Shown: one piece after another, positions 23,080-32,918 of the stretch
Layout: each line of letters opens with the position of its first letter
Numbering within the stretch: the first letter of the stretch is position 1
Assembly: GCA_963556695.1 (NCBI GenBank)
Contig: CAUWAG010000013.1
Coordinates: 992,001-1,056,000 of the forward strand
Source: Anthostomella pinea
Lineage: Eukaryota; Ascomycota; Sordariomycetes; Xylariales; Xylariaceae
Reading direction: 5' to 3'
Length of the DNA stretch: 64,000 bases
Position numbers and translations under genes: made by a program
The notes under the pieces: model-generated
What the model was told of the DNA's origin: nothing
The model's database searches: none
What the model saw: only the letters and a program-made list of their open reading frames with translations

Positions 23080-23731
23080 TGATGATGATGATGGTGGTGG
23101 TGGTCTAGACAGACCAGGGAACGCGTTGGGAGGTCAAAATGCTACTTTGTGTATAATAACGTACATACGACGACAGAGCAACCAGCCTTCGCTCCGGCTT
23201 GAATAGAACATCAAATTCTAGAGCTTAAGGGGCTTTCATTATCTGTGTCGACGGGCGGCCTCGAGAATGGACGCTTCTCCATCCTGTCCATCATGATGGT
23301 GTGGGGACAATTGAGGATGGATGACAGGCGTTCCTGTCTCAGATGGGCATCTCAACGACCAGCTGCCAGACAGCTGTCCTACACCTGCCAGGAGCAGGTG
23401 GCACTTCTCGATTTCAGAGGAGAGTCGCTTTTCATAGTTCACCTGATCCAATTTGTATCAGTCGGGCTAAGTTATTATGATCAATGGGGTTTGTGTCCAG
23501 GTGGGATCCCCGAGAAAGCCAAATTCGAAAGTCGGTGGGACTAGTGACTACCTACTTGAAGTACCAAATCTCCAGCTCAATAGAAGCATCTCAGTGTTAG
23601 GAGATTGTGACGTCAACCCTTAATCACATCACCTAACACCACCGCAACATTGAGTATATCCAAGTAGAACGCACCAAGCTGAAGGCCCATACACCCTCTT
23701 CCGACTTGCCTACCTAAGAATCACTTACACA
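23080..23731. other. Intergenic, no gene supported
   Basis: The stretch starts with an ATG/GTG trinucleotide run just after the GMC stop codon. The rest is non-coding as far as I can see and contains the promoter of the SnoaL-like gene. Confidence 0.5.
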
Positions 23732-24235
23732 ATGCCGTACCACAAGCGCGCCGAGCTCCTCGAAGCAGCAACGGCCTTCTGCACGAGCTTCGCCAACAAA
23801 GCCTCGCCCGACAAGATCATGGGCCACTTCGCGCGCGCCTCCCCCCCAGCCACATCCACTACAAGCACAAGCACAAAGGACAGCGACATCCTCGCCCTCG
23901 AGCACGGCCTGCCGCAGCTGGCGCCCTTCCTGGGCCGCGAGTTCCGCGGCCGCGCGGGAGTGGCCGAGTACTTCGAGGCCATCGGCACGTGCCTTACTTA
24001 CGAGGACATGCGGTTCGGCGATTACGTTGTGGATGCTGTCGAGGGCAGGGTCGCGGTCCGCGGCTCGGCGCGCTTCACGTGGACGGCCACGGGCCAGAGC
24101 TGGGACGAGACGTTTGCTTATAAGCTGGCGTTTGACGAGGGTAATAAGGTCGTACGGTATGAGGTCTGGGCCGATTCCGGGGCGGCTTATCTGGCGAGTA
24201 AGGGGGGGCTTGACCGCGTGATGGATGGGTCGTGA
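23732..24235 (+). CDS. SnoaL/NTF2-like protein
   Basis: A single exon of 167 residues with strong coding composition. The pattern is that of a SnoaL-like alpha+beta barrel: an N-terminal helix ELLEAATAFCTSFANKASPD, then FLGREFRGRAGVAEYFEAIG, a strand pair around RVAVRGSARFTWTATGQSWD, and the final KVVRYEVWADSGAAYLA. A Thr/Ser-rich insertion lies at about residues 38-50. Such proteins are often stress-related or small enzymes of unknown substrate in fungi. It sits downstream of the GMC oxidoreductase on the same strand, but no functional link can be shown. It differs strongly from the SnoaL-like protein at 8615, so a recent duplication is unlikely. Confidence 0.78.
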   Translation: MPYHKRAELLEAATAFCTSFANKASPDKIMGHFARASPPATSTTSTSTKDSDILALEHGLPQLAPFLGREFRGRAGVAEYFEAIGTCLTYEDMRFGDYVVDAVEGRVAVRGSARFTWTATGQSWDETFAYKLAFDEGNKVVRYEVWADSGAAYLASKGGLDRVMDGS

Positions 24236-26173
24236 TGGAGGATTTTTGGGGTTGGCCTTATGCGTTTGGGGTGATTGATACTGTGCAAGGTCATGCCACG
24301 CCGCCGTAGGGCCGAAGGATAATGAGCCGAGACTGAATGCAATGCCAAACATCAAGTGGTTTCTACGGGCACTGTCATCTGGATCTGATGCCATTGGTTT
24401 CATGTTGGTCCGCCTCGTGTGTGATAGGGAGACAAGTGACGAACGACCTGCTCCTGTAGGTAAGAGGGTCGCGAACCAGCCTCACGTGGAGTCTTATACA
24501 CTAGCCCCCTGATTTCTACATACCATGGCAACTGTGTGGATCCCAGCCACTGGATCCAGCCACCAGTACCTTATCGGATCTCCTGTCATCCAGGGCGTTC
24601 TACGATAAGGTTACCTGGGTTGGCTGCCCCAGGTGACAGGTACCAACCCACTGTAATTTATAGGTATTTACATACTTCTCGGATGGGATCCTTCCCATCC
24701 GAACGTAACCAAGCACCAACCAGAATACAGATCATCCCAACCAACACTTGTGATAGATCTCTGTTCTGGTTCCGCTGCCACAAAGGCATAACTGTACAGA
24801 ACATATATGTGAATCAGGTGTTCATCTGGTAGGCCGGCTTGGTACGGCCTAGCGCGGAATTTCCATGGAGATTCTCAAGTCCAGAATTTCGATAGAATCG
24901 ACACAGTCATCACATGGTGACTTGAGCTGCTACATCTTCTGCGGGACACAGAGGAAGGAGAATAACATTTGGTGAGCAGCTCATATGTCACGCTGCATGT
25001 GCGATTCGTACAAGTATGGAGTGACTATTGGAATAGTGATAATACAATGGCTATGATTTTGCGTCACCGCCCATCCCTCCTGACTTCCAACCTCCACCAT
25101 CTTCGGAAATTTCTACTATATAGTGCCTTCTTGAACACGTCTTCTCGTTCGCACTCTTGTTAGCCCTCTCCCGCACAACACAGCAACAAGACAATTATCC
25201 ACCTGCCCTGTTTCATTCCTTTCGATCACCAACAAAACCACCAGCAACGCTTTTGACAAATTCGGTCACGACGAAAAAAGACATCGACTCGACGATATGG
25301 AAGGGTATTTAATATTCGCGTGGGTGGTGGTAGCACTGTCAGTGCCGGTCGTCATCGGATCCATGGCGGTTTTGTATATTCGTATGGGAGGACGACGCCA
25401 GCAACGACCACAGCAACGATCACAAGATGTTTGATGCGACTGCTCGGGGCGTCATCATAGCCCTCTTAGGCCTTTCGGAGAAACCTTGACTTGGGAAGCC
25501 TACTTTTTTGGAGACGTTGGGGCATCTATAACGCATTCCTCGTTTTCATTACAGTATGGTGGTAGCGGCCATATCGTAGCTCAGCAATATTGGCGATACT
25601 ATGTTATATCACCACCAGTCTTTCTCATTTGTTGGGTTTACGAGCTCAAGACTAGTCTGCTCTGGCTGTTTATCAAGATCGTGCTAAACGAGAAGCTTCC
25701 TACTAGGTTCTTATTGCAAGTCTCAGGAGGCAGCTTAAGACGACGCGTGTTATCATGCTCCAAGCATGTCGTGATGGGTTCCAACCGGCTTGTCTGTTTT
25801 AACTCTATTCGTATCAATCGTAGATCCTCCCAAGCCATCTAGAGCCTGTCAGGTGTGAACGCAGCTGGCTGCAGCTGGAAGGGATAAAATGGGTCAAAGG
25901 GGCCTTGGATGTACGGTATGAAAAGGGTTTGCCTGGCAGATCAAAGGATAAGCCCTGCCTTGTGGTTAGAGTGTGTATTTAGTACCAGGTCCCAGCTCCA
26001 GGCCCATGGAGGGATCTATCCAATCAAGCCACCCAGTGACTGGACCTTCGTTTGCAAGGCGCACCCGAACAAACATTACACCGTTCACCTTTTGCAAACA
26101 CTTATTTTGACACCGCACAACGAGGTCAACTCACGACCATCTCGATACCATCCACAACTCCATCGCCGTCATC
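24236..26173. other. Gene-poor region with one candidate small ORF
   Basis: Most of this 1.9-kb stretch has no supported gene. The only candidate is the 45-codon frame at 25297-25434, described separately. An open frame at 25486-25842 shows no conserved-looking segment. CAAC-rich leader-like sequence precedes the small frame. Confidence 0.4.
25297..25434 (+). CDS. Candidate 45-residue single-pass membrane peptide
   Basis: A short frame encodes a peptide with one hydrophobic helix (residues about 4-28, including FAWVVVALSVPVVIGSMAVL) followed by a basic Arg/Gln-rich tail (GGRRQQRPQQRSQ). The tail would predict a cytosolic C-terminus. The leader upstream is rich in CAAC/ACAA, which is common in fungal 5' leaders. 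Nothing identifies a function, and chance cannot be excluded at this size. Confidence 0.35.
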   Translation: MEGYLIFAWVVVALSVPVVIGSMAVLYIRMGGRRQQRPQQRSQDV

Positions 26174-27058
26174 ATGGCGACAGCAGCCGAAGTTTTCGCC
26201 GTCTACGAGCTCCTCGAGCGTATCCTACTACACCTTCCGCTCCGGGACCTGCTCGTCTCCCAACGCATCAACAAGGACTGCTTCAAGATTGTTAGGCGGT
26301 CCAGTGGCATCAAGAAGGCACTATTCCTTAAGGCGAGTACGACCGAGTACATGGCTAGGGGCAGTATATACGTTCGTATTGCGGCGAAGAGCACCACCAG
26401 CAGATGCAGCCTCGTGATGACCGGAGACGATCAGCGGGGAGTCATCTGCCCATCAGCTAACCTCCCGGTCTTCAACCCATTCACCAAGCTGCATCGTCGC
26501 ATGAAGGACTGCGCCAAGGCGCGCCGTCAGGTGGCCGATCACAGGAGGGCGGTGTTCCCTTCGAAGCTCGACGAAGAAGATACTCAGCGTCTTCGTCTTG
26601 AGAACGGGGACGGACACGTGCAGGAGGAGGGAGAAGAACGAGACGAAGAAGAGGAGAAGGAGGTAGAAATAAACCCGGAGCAGATGTTCTTGACGCAACC
26701 GCCGATGCTGGGATTCGGTCTCGAAATCGGTGAGTGGTTGGGTAGAGGGATCGAAGACCGCTGGACCGAGCTTGTCTCTCATTGGGAGATTCCCGGGCAT
26801 GGTTACTGTGGTCGGGTTGACCCAAAGGGAGTAAAGATTGGGTTTGTACTCGACGTTGGTCCCAACAAGCTCCATGCCCCCTGGCCCAAGTACCGTGATC
26901 ATGTCGAATTCTGTGTGGACGCTGCAGAATTCGACAAGATGACACCGAGCTGGCAGACTGAGCTGTCGGTGGATGAGGGGACGGGATGGGATATGCTTGC
27001 TAAGATACAACCTGCAAAGGGCATCGAGTGGGCGTCACGGAGTGATGAATGGGAGTGA
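26174..27058 (+). CDS. F-box-like protein
   Basis: A single exon of 294 residues. The N-terminus VYELLERILLHLPLRDLLVS followed by QRINKDCFKIVRRSSGIKKA matches the short F-box-like motif found at the start of many filamentous-fungal proteins. F-box proteins usually tether substrates to Skp1-cullin ubiquitin ligases. The remainder has an acidic Glu/Asp-rich stretch at about residues 145-170, then EIGEWLGRGIEDRW and a C-terminal region with no recognised repeats. The stop codon lies inside a short tandem repeat. Function beyond the F-box is unknown. Confidence 0.72.
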   Translation: MATAAEVFAVYELLERILLHLPLRDLLVSQRINKDCFKIVRRSSGIKKALFLKASTTEYMARGSIYVRIAAKSTTSRCSLVMTGDDQRGVICPSANLPVFNPFTKLHRRMKDCAKARRQVADHRRAVFPSKLDEEDTQRLRLENGDGHVQEEGEERDEEEEKEVEINPEQMFLTQPPMLGFGLEIGEWLGRGIEDRWTELVSHWEIPGHGYCGRVDPKGVKIGFVLDVGPNKLHAPWPKYRDHVEFCVDAAEFDKMTPSWQTELSVDEGTGWDMLAKIQPAKGIEWASRSDEWE

Positions 27059-27442
27059 TGAATGGGAGCGATGATGGGAGTGATGATGGGGTGATGGACG
27101 CCGTGTGAAAGATTTCACCTGCTGTCGACCGTGGAATGGACATGGAGCACAATGCTCTGGGTGTCCAGGTAGAATGGAAACACATTGGCAGGCTCATGCG
27201 CGCGAGCATCATTGCTGGCCGAAGATCCTCTTTCTAGCCGGGTCCGGCTCCAGTTCTGATGCAGGGGCATTGGGAGCCTGATAGGATCCTGTTCGGTCCT
27301 TGAACAGGTGTGGATTTTTCGCCAGGGTCATAGACGTGCCGCAAGTTACCTAATCCTGGAGCTTCGTGAACCACTGGAAGTCGAAAGCACGTCACCCAGT
27401 CGGTATGTCGCGGGAGCAATGCTTGGTGTGGCCATAATATAA
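27059..27442. other. Convergent intergenic spacer with short repeat
   Basis: A GATGAATGGGAGT-like repeat begins in the F-box gene at about 27041 and continues to about 27096. The rest is the common 3' flank of the F-box and short-chain dehydrogenase genes. No coding region is supported. Confidence 0.5.
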
Positions 27443-28280
27443 TCAACCTATCCGACCGTGAACTTCAACCATACTACCTTTCATGAAGGTAGAACCAAAA
27501 AGGTTGACCACCACTTCTGCAACCTCTTCGGGCTGGCCAAGACGACCCAAGGCAATGTCCTGTACAAGCTTGTCGTTCGCGTCCCCGCCAGCAACGTTGC
27601 CAGCCATCGTCGGCGTGTCAATGATACCGGGAGCCACATAGTTGACTCGAATCCCCTTTGGTCCCAGCTCAAGTGCCATCGCCTTGGTGAAGCCAATGAT
27701 GCCAAACTTGGTGGCGCAGTAGATGGACCACCCACTGGTCGCCCGCGAGCCGGATATGCTGGCAACGTTGACAATAGCAGCACCCGATTTGAGATGGGGG
27801 ACACAGGTGCGAGTCATGTTGTAAGGGCCGCGCAAGTTGGTGTTGACCAGCTTGTCGAAGTACTCGTCTGTGGTTTCGGTGATGGCCAGCGTCGTTGGGT
27901 TGATGCCGGCGCAGTTGAAGAGGAAGTCGATCCTTCCAAGGTCGGACACTATGGATGCCACGGCCTCATTGCAATCTGCGCTTGAGCCGACAGAGAATGT
28001 GTAGGATCGATGCTCAATTTCACTTGCCAACTCCGTCATTACTCCGCTCAGACCATGCTCACTGATGTCGCATAGAGCCAATGTAGCACCTAGCGATGCC
28101 AGCTTCAGAGCTGTTGCTCGTCTGCAACGACAGTCAGCAATGGAACCATTTTTCAAATAGTCGATTATTGACACACATCCAATGCCACTGGCAGCACCAG
28201 GAATGATGATGACTTTTCCCGAACTCGGCACGCACCCCGGGTGGTCCGGTGAACTTGTTGGTTGTGACGGGCGACCACAT
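27443..28280 (-). pseudogene. Short-chain dehydrogenase/reductase, 5' end probably frameshifted
   Basis: A Rossmann-fold NAD(P)-dependent oxidoreductase. The cofactor motif reads PGAASGIG, with Pro where TGxxxGxG normally has Thr. NCAG is the usual NNAG-type motif. Catalytic residues are visible as ASISGSRATSGWSIYCATK (Ser, then Tyr-x-x-x-Lys). GLY-rich LGPKGIRVNYVAPG is also present. The tail VEVHGRIG departs from the usual VDGG ending. An ATG at 28280 begins MWSPVTTNKFTG, a plausible start, but it is one base out of frame with the cofactor motif; the shift maps near the four-base A run on the coding strand (28214-28217). The frame carrying the motif has no ATG before its upstream stop. A short intron at about 28117-28176 is likely, since family members read GIG then xATALK. 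It could be a decaying gene, a sequencing error, or a gene with an unseen first exon. Confidence 0.6.
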
Positions 28281-28926
28281 AATAGACAGAAGCACTCGCG
28301 AGCCAGGCTAGGTAGTGATAGCAACCAAGACGTTCGTGGTCTCTGGAGAATGCTGTATATGGCCGAGCTTGAGATTCACTTGATCCTCAGCCAGCTTGGG
28401 AAGACACCGAATATCCTCGTCATCGGATAGCGGTGACAGTGAGGAGTGAGGGTGAGGAGGTGTGGGGGATGGGAAGATTGGAGTAGGTGTTTTGGGCACG
28501 GCCTCCAATGGGCTTCAAAAAGGACGGTCATGTTCGTCGAGTGCTTGCTCTCACCTCATATTGTACTGAATACTGATCAGGTATAGATATATATAATGAA
28601 GTAATCAAGTAAACATGCTGGGCTCTCGGTGTTTATCAAACTTTCTCGTCTTAACCTAGGCAGAGTATAGGAATCTGTTGCATAACTCTACGGGTGGACA
28701 GCGCTCCGCCGATCTGACAGTATCTATACCAAAAGAAGGGTAAGGTATCTTTCGATGCCCCGGACTAGCCTTAGTTTTTCTCCCACTACACAACAAAGTT
28801 CACGATAGTTGCCAGTCTAGACCAGAGTTCGACCGTCGACTAAGCTAGAAAGGACTCTGCGATACCTTATAGGACTTGGGTATAACTTCACATCCACACA
28901 GCGAACTACCTACAGTGAATCCCATC
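28281..28926. promoter_or_regulatory. Divergent intergenic region
   Basis: This lies between the divergently oriented short-chain dehydrogenase and membrane-protein genes. No coding region is supported. Promoters for both would fall here. Confidence 0.4.
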
Positions 28927-30352
28927 ATGGTACCTATGCACCCCTCCTCCTCACTCTCACCCCCACCTTCATTATGTATTTACTTGCCAGTAACGCGTAC
29001 CTCACTAACGTGCTCGCAGGCGCCCACCATCAAGACGGTCCTAATCCCGCTCTTCATCGGAACCGCCCTGTTCGGCTTCAACGCCACGGTCCTGACCCTG
29101 CGACACAACGGCTTCGGGCCCGTGCTGTCCTCGCTCGCCGCCGGCTCCGTCGCCATCCTGCGCGGCGCCCCCCAGCCGTTCAAGCGGTCCTACACCGGGT
29201 TCGCCGGCATCGACGGAAAGCTGTCCGCCGTCGTCGGCTTCTTCAGCGCCGCCATCGACGGCAGCGACTGGCCTACCACGCTCTTCTATACATGAGGCAT
29301 GGCGCAGTTCGCGGCTGCAGTACGTCCCGTTCTCTTTCTCTTTCTCTTTCTCTTTCTCGTCCTCGTCCTCGTCCTCTTCCTGTGCCTAATCTTCCCAGTG
29401 GACACTCCTCGTACTCGAGGCCCGGCGCCAGGGAAACCGCGGCAGGCTCGTGAGCTACATCGGCACTACAGGCCTGCTGATACAGGGCCTGAGCTACACC
29501 TTCACCGTCCCGCTATACCTGGTCCTGCACCTGCTCACCTCCCCCACCGCCTCAACATCAACTGCGTCCTCAGCTGCTGACCTCCTCGTGCCCCTCCGGG
29601 ACCTGACCCTGATCCCGCTCTCCGTAACCCTAACCTTCATCCTACCCGCGCTGCTCATGAGCACGCCACACCTATTCAACCAGAGTGCAGATATGCACTA
29701 CACCCTGATTGCCATCTGGCAGCTATTCCCGCTCTGGACAGTGCTGTCTCTCGCAGTCCTGCGTACCGCATGCCGCTACACTTTCAACACCCGCCATGAG
29801 AAAGACAGCCCAACGACACCATCAGGCCGTGCATACATGACCGCCGCAAGCGGCGTCTACCGGTGCGCCCTGGCGCTCTGCATCGCAACACACATCCCCA
29901 TCGTCCTCCTCACCCTCCTGCCCCCAACCACGCGCTCTGCCCTTGCCAGCGCCTCCCCCATCCTCCCCACACCCCCAGCCTCCCTCCTCGCCACACCGGA
30001 CAACATCTCCTTCACCAACACCTTCGTCCCAACCTGGGCGTCACCACATATAATCCCCACGGCGTACGGCGAGGGCGAGCTCGCGCCGCTGGCGACGTAT
30101 TTCCTGCAGTACGACCTGTATCTCGGGTCATTGTCACTAATACTGTGGGCGGCATACTGCTACGTGAACGCGGTGCCGAAGGCGGCGGGCTGGCTGGGCG
30201 CGCTGGGGAGGATGGGGTGCTGGACGCTGGTCGGGGGCCCGGTGGCGGCGGCGCTGGCGTTGTGTTGGGAGAGGGATGGGGCTGTGATGGAGGGCGATGG
30301 GAAGGAAGACGGAGACGGAGAGGTGGGGGGCGAGGGGAAGAAGGTGAAGTAG
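28927..30352 (+). pseudogene. Multi-pass membrane protein with in-frame TGA
   Basis: The model is 28927..28929 (ATG alone), 29020..29319 and 29399..30352, 419 codons with the stop. Joins are in frame: MAPTIKTVLIPLFIG at the first, and GMAQFAAA to WTLLVLEARR at the second. Hydrophobic stretches occur throughout, including IGTALFGFNATVLTL, LSYTFTVPLYLVLHLL, LSVTLTFILPALLM and YDLYLGSLSLILWAAY, so seven or eight membrane passes are likely. A TGA at 29293-29295 follows LFYT in exon 2, exactly where the family-like pattern would suggest Trp (TGG). Good coding sequence continues on both sides and no intron with usual signals can remove it. The gene is therefore truncated, a recent pseudogene, or read through. 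It resembles multi-pass proteins found near fungal secondary-metabolite genes, but I cannot name the family. Confidence 0.6.
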
Positions 30353-31002
30353 ACGGTAAGATAAGGTGTTTGCTCTTGGCTCTTGACTCTTGACATAGGT
30401 ATGCTGAAGGATGGAGAGGGATGTTGTAAACTCGTATATATTCACAGGGACCTACCTAGATGAGGTTGCTTGAAGTATCGCTTGAATAGCTGTATGAGAT
30501 AGCCCCGGATGAGTAGGAAATGAAACCACCAAGTAGAATGAATACCAGTTGAGAAATCGCAGCTCGGAGCTCGAGCGAATACGATAATATGTAAAGAAGC
30601 AGGGCCTAGATCCCAAAGGCAGATATGAGCATCACGCCCAGTGTGTGCCCTTATACATGTGCCACTAGCTACGTCGTCCAACGACTTCCAAATTCTGCGC
30701 CCCGTCTACCATATCAGATCACTTGAACACCACAGGCTACAGCCCCCTTTTGGGTATACGCCAGACTTCAGTCTTGGCACCCACCAGCCCCCTTAACCCC
30801 TTTGAACCCCTTTCCCAGCCAGTACCTCACTCCCACCTGCAATACATTCGACTAAAGCTGTGCAATGTCCAACCCTCACCACGTCATACACCTAACAACC
30901 AAGCACGATACCAACTCACTTATTCAACACCATCATGACCTGAACAGTATATGTACTGTTCATAACCCAGATCTATGATCTATGATCTATCCAGGTCCAA
31001 GT
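30353..31002. other. Convergent intergenic spacer
   Basis: Shared 3' flank of the membrane-protein gene and DUS1. No coding region is supported. A short ATCTATG duplication occurs at about 30970-30990. Confidence 0.5.
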
Positions 31003-32918
31003 CTACCCACAAACAAGCTCATCACTCGCCAAGCCCCGCATCTTCGTATCCATCCGCGGCTCCTTGATGCCATCCTTGCTATCGGGCTTCGGCAGCTCCT
31101 CTTCGGCCTTTGTGGCCGCCTCTTTCCCTTCTTCCGCTTTCTCATACGACGACAAGCCCTTGCCATCTCCTCTCTCTGTAGCCTCTACTGCCGCCACTGC
31201 TGTCACTCCGGCCGCCTCCTGTTGCTCGTGCTGTTTCTTTTTCCCCTTCTTGAGGCTGACACTCCCCTTTGCCAGTGCCTCCTTAGGCAAGGGCCTCACG
31301 ATGGGCTGCGCGACCCACCAAGGCCGCTTGCAATCCCTGACCGTCGCCACCGAGCTCTCGGGGTCATACTCGTCATCTGCACCATCCTCCTCACCAGCCC
31401 CTTTCCTTTTCCCTTCTTCCCCTTCCTCCCCTTGCTTAGACTCCTCCGCTTTAGCCGCCATCGTCTGCGGCAACATGGGCTTCCGGGGCTTGATCTCAGG
31501 CTCGTTCGCGATGCTCTGCCCGTCTGTCCTCTCGTAGTCGATCAGGCCCTGCGCCACGCGCCGCTCGACCATGTCCAGGACCTTCTCGACGGCGGAGACG
31601 TCGCCGGCGCGCGTTCGCGCCAGCGCGTCGCGGATGTCGGTGTGGCGGGAGATGAAGTGTCGTAGAAGGTGGAATAGGTGCGGACGGACAGCAACGAGGT
31701 TCGGCGAGGTCTCGCTCTTCGCGCCACTGCCGCTGCCACCACCACCTCCTCCCCGGTTGCTCCCAGCCCTTCTCTGTTTCTTCCTCGCCGGCCCCTCCTC
31801 CTGCTCCGCCCCATTCGCCGTGCTCTCCCGCAGCCAGCCCTCATCATCTCCAGGAATAAATAGAGGTCTGCGGCCCGGCGGCTCCTGCTGCAAGACATGC
31901 TTATGTATAATATCCATGTACCTTCTGAACACAGCATCAACCCGCCAGCCGCCCTTCCCGTCGCGGCCACGCCAGTACTCGCGCCCCTCCTGCCCCACGG
32001 GCGGTGCCTGCGCAAATATGCCCGGATTGCTAAGGTTCCCCTCGGCGCTCATGACGGCGTCGGCGCCGGTCGCCTTGAGGCACCTCTCCAGGTCGCCATG
32101 TTGCAGCACGTTGCCGTTGGCGAAGATGACCGTGTCGGCGGGCAGGTTTTCGCGCAGGTAGCGCAGGTACTCCCAGTCGGCGACGCCCGTCAGATGGCCC
32201 TTCTGGTCGCGCCGGCGGCCGTGCACGGTGATGATGCTGGCGCCGGCGGCCAGCACGGTGCGCGCGTACGCCAGCGTGGCCTCGCGCGTGTCGAGGATGC
32301 GGATCTTGGCAGTGACGGGCACCGGCAGTCGCGTGTGCAGCGTGTTGATCAGCCGGTACACCAGGTCCTGGTCCTCCTGCAGAAAGGCGCCGTAGTGGCC
32401 CTTGCGCGCTATGCCCTGCGGACAGCCCAGGTTCAGGTCCACGGCGTCACAGTACGGCGCTGCCTTCAGCGCCGCGTTGAGCAGGTGGTCCGGGTCGTTG
32501 GCACAGAACTGCACGAAAAGCGGGCGGTCGAAGGACGGGTTGCCGTCGAGGAAGGGATTCGGCTCGACCGGGTCACTCGAGGTGGATGTGCCAGGGGTTA
32601 TCGGGGGTGCCTTGATGGCCTGGAAGTGTGATTCTCGATATTTGGCGGTCTCGTCGAACAGGCGCGCGTGGAACATGGGCGTGTAGGCTAGGACTTTGGC
32701 ATTCTCGGCGGGCGTGAGAAAGGATCGGGTGAGCATTCGCCATGCCTATAGAGACGCACACTGGTCAGCGCTCGGTCAACCAAGCTTTGAAAATCCACAG
32801 AAGAAGGACATACGAACTCAGACTGGTCGACCATAGGAGCTACTACGAACTTGGGGCTGCCGATGCTCTCGTAGAAAGCCCGGCCATGCAGCTTGGGCTG
32901 CGCCAATGTCGAGGCCAT
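31003..32918 (-). CDS. DUS1: tRNA-dihydrouridine synthase Dus1
   Basis: Two exons on the minus strand, 32814..32918 and 31003..32745, give 615 residues. The intron (68 bp, GTATGT donor, CTATAG acceptor) splits VVAPMVDQSEF from AWRMLTRSF. Dus1 uses FMN and NADPH to reduce uridines in the D-loop of cytosolic tRNA (U16/U17 in yeast). Visible family motifs are APMVDQSE at the flavin-site start, DLNLGCPQGIARKGHYGAFL with the catalytic Cys, ITVHGRRRDQKG and VIFANGNV. The catalytic domain fills about residues 15-310. The rest is a fungal extension with Glu/Lys-rich low complexity, ending near ELVCG. I chose the ATG at 32918 because it yields MASTLAQPKLHGRAFYES; an in-frame ATG at 33005 would add 29 residues. 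Confidence 0.9.

Noticed and set aside
28974..29453. Alternative plus-strand frame of 159 codons over the membrane-protein gene
   Set aside because: Arg/His-rich translation typical of a shifted frame over GC-rich coding sequence.
20705..30352. Secondary-metabolite gene cluster (GMC oxidoreductase, SnoaL-like, short-chain dehydrogenase, membrane protein)
   Set aside because: There is no backbone enzyme such as a polyketide synthase, peptide synthetase, prenyltransferase or known terpene synthase, and no cluster regulator. Two of the genes look damaged and an F-box gene intervenes.
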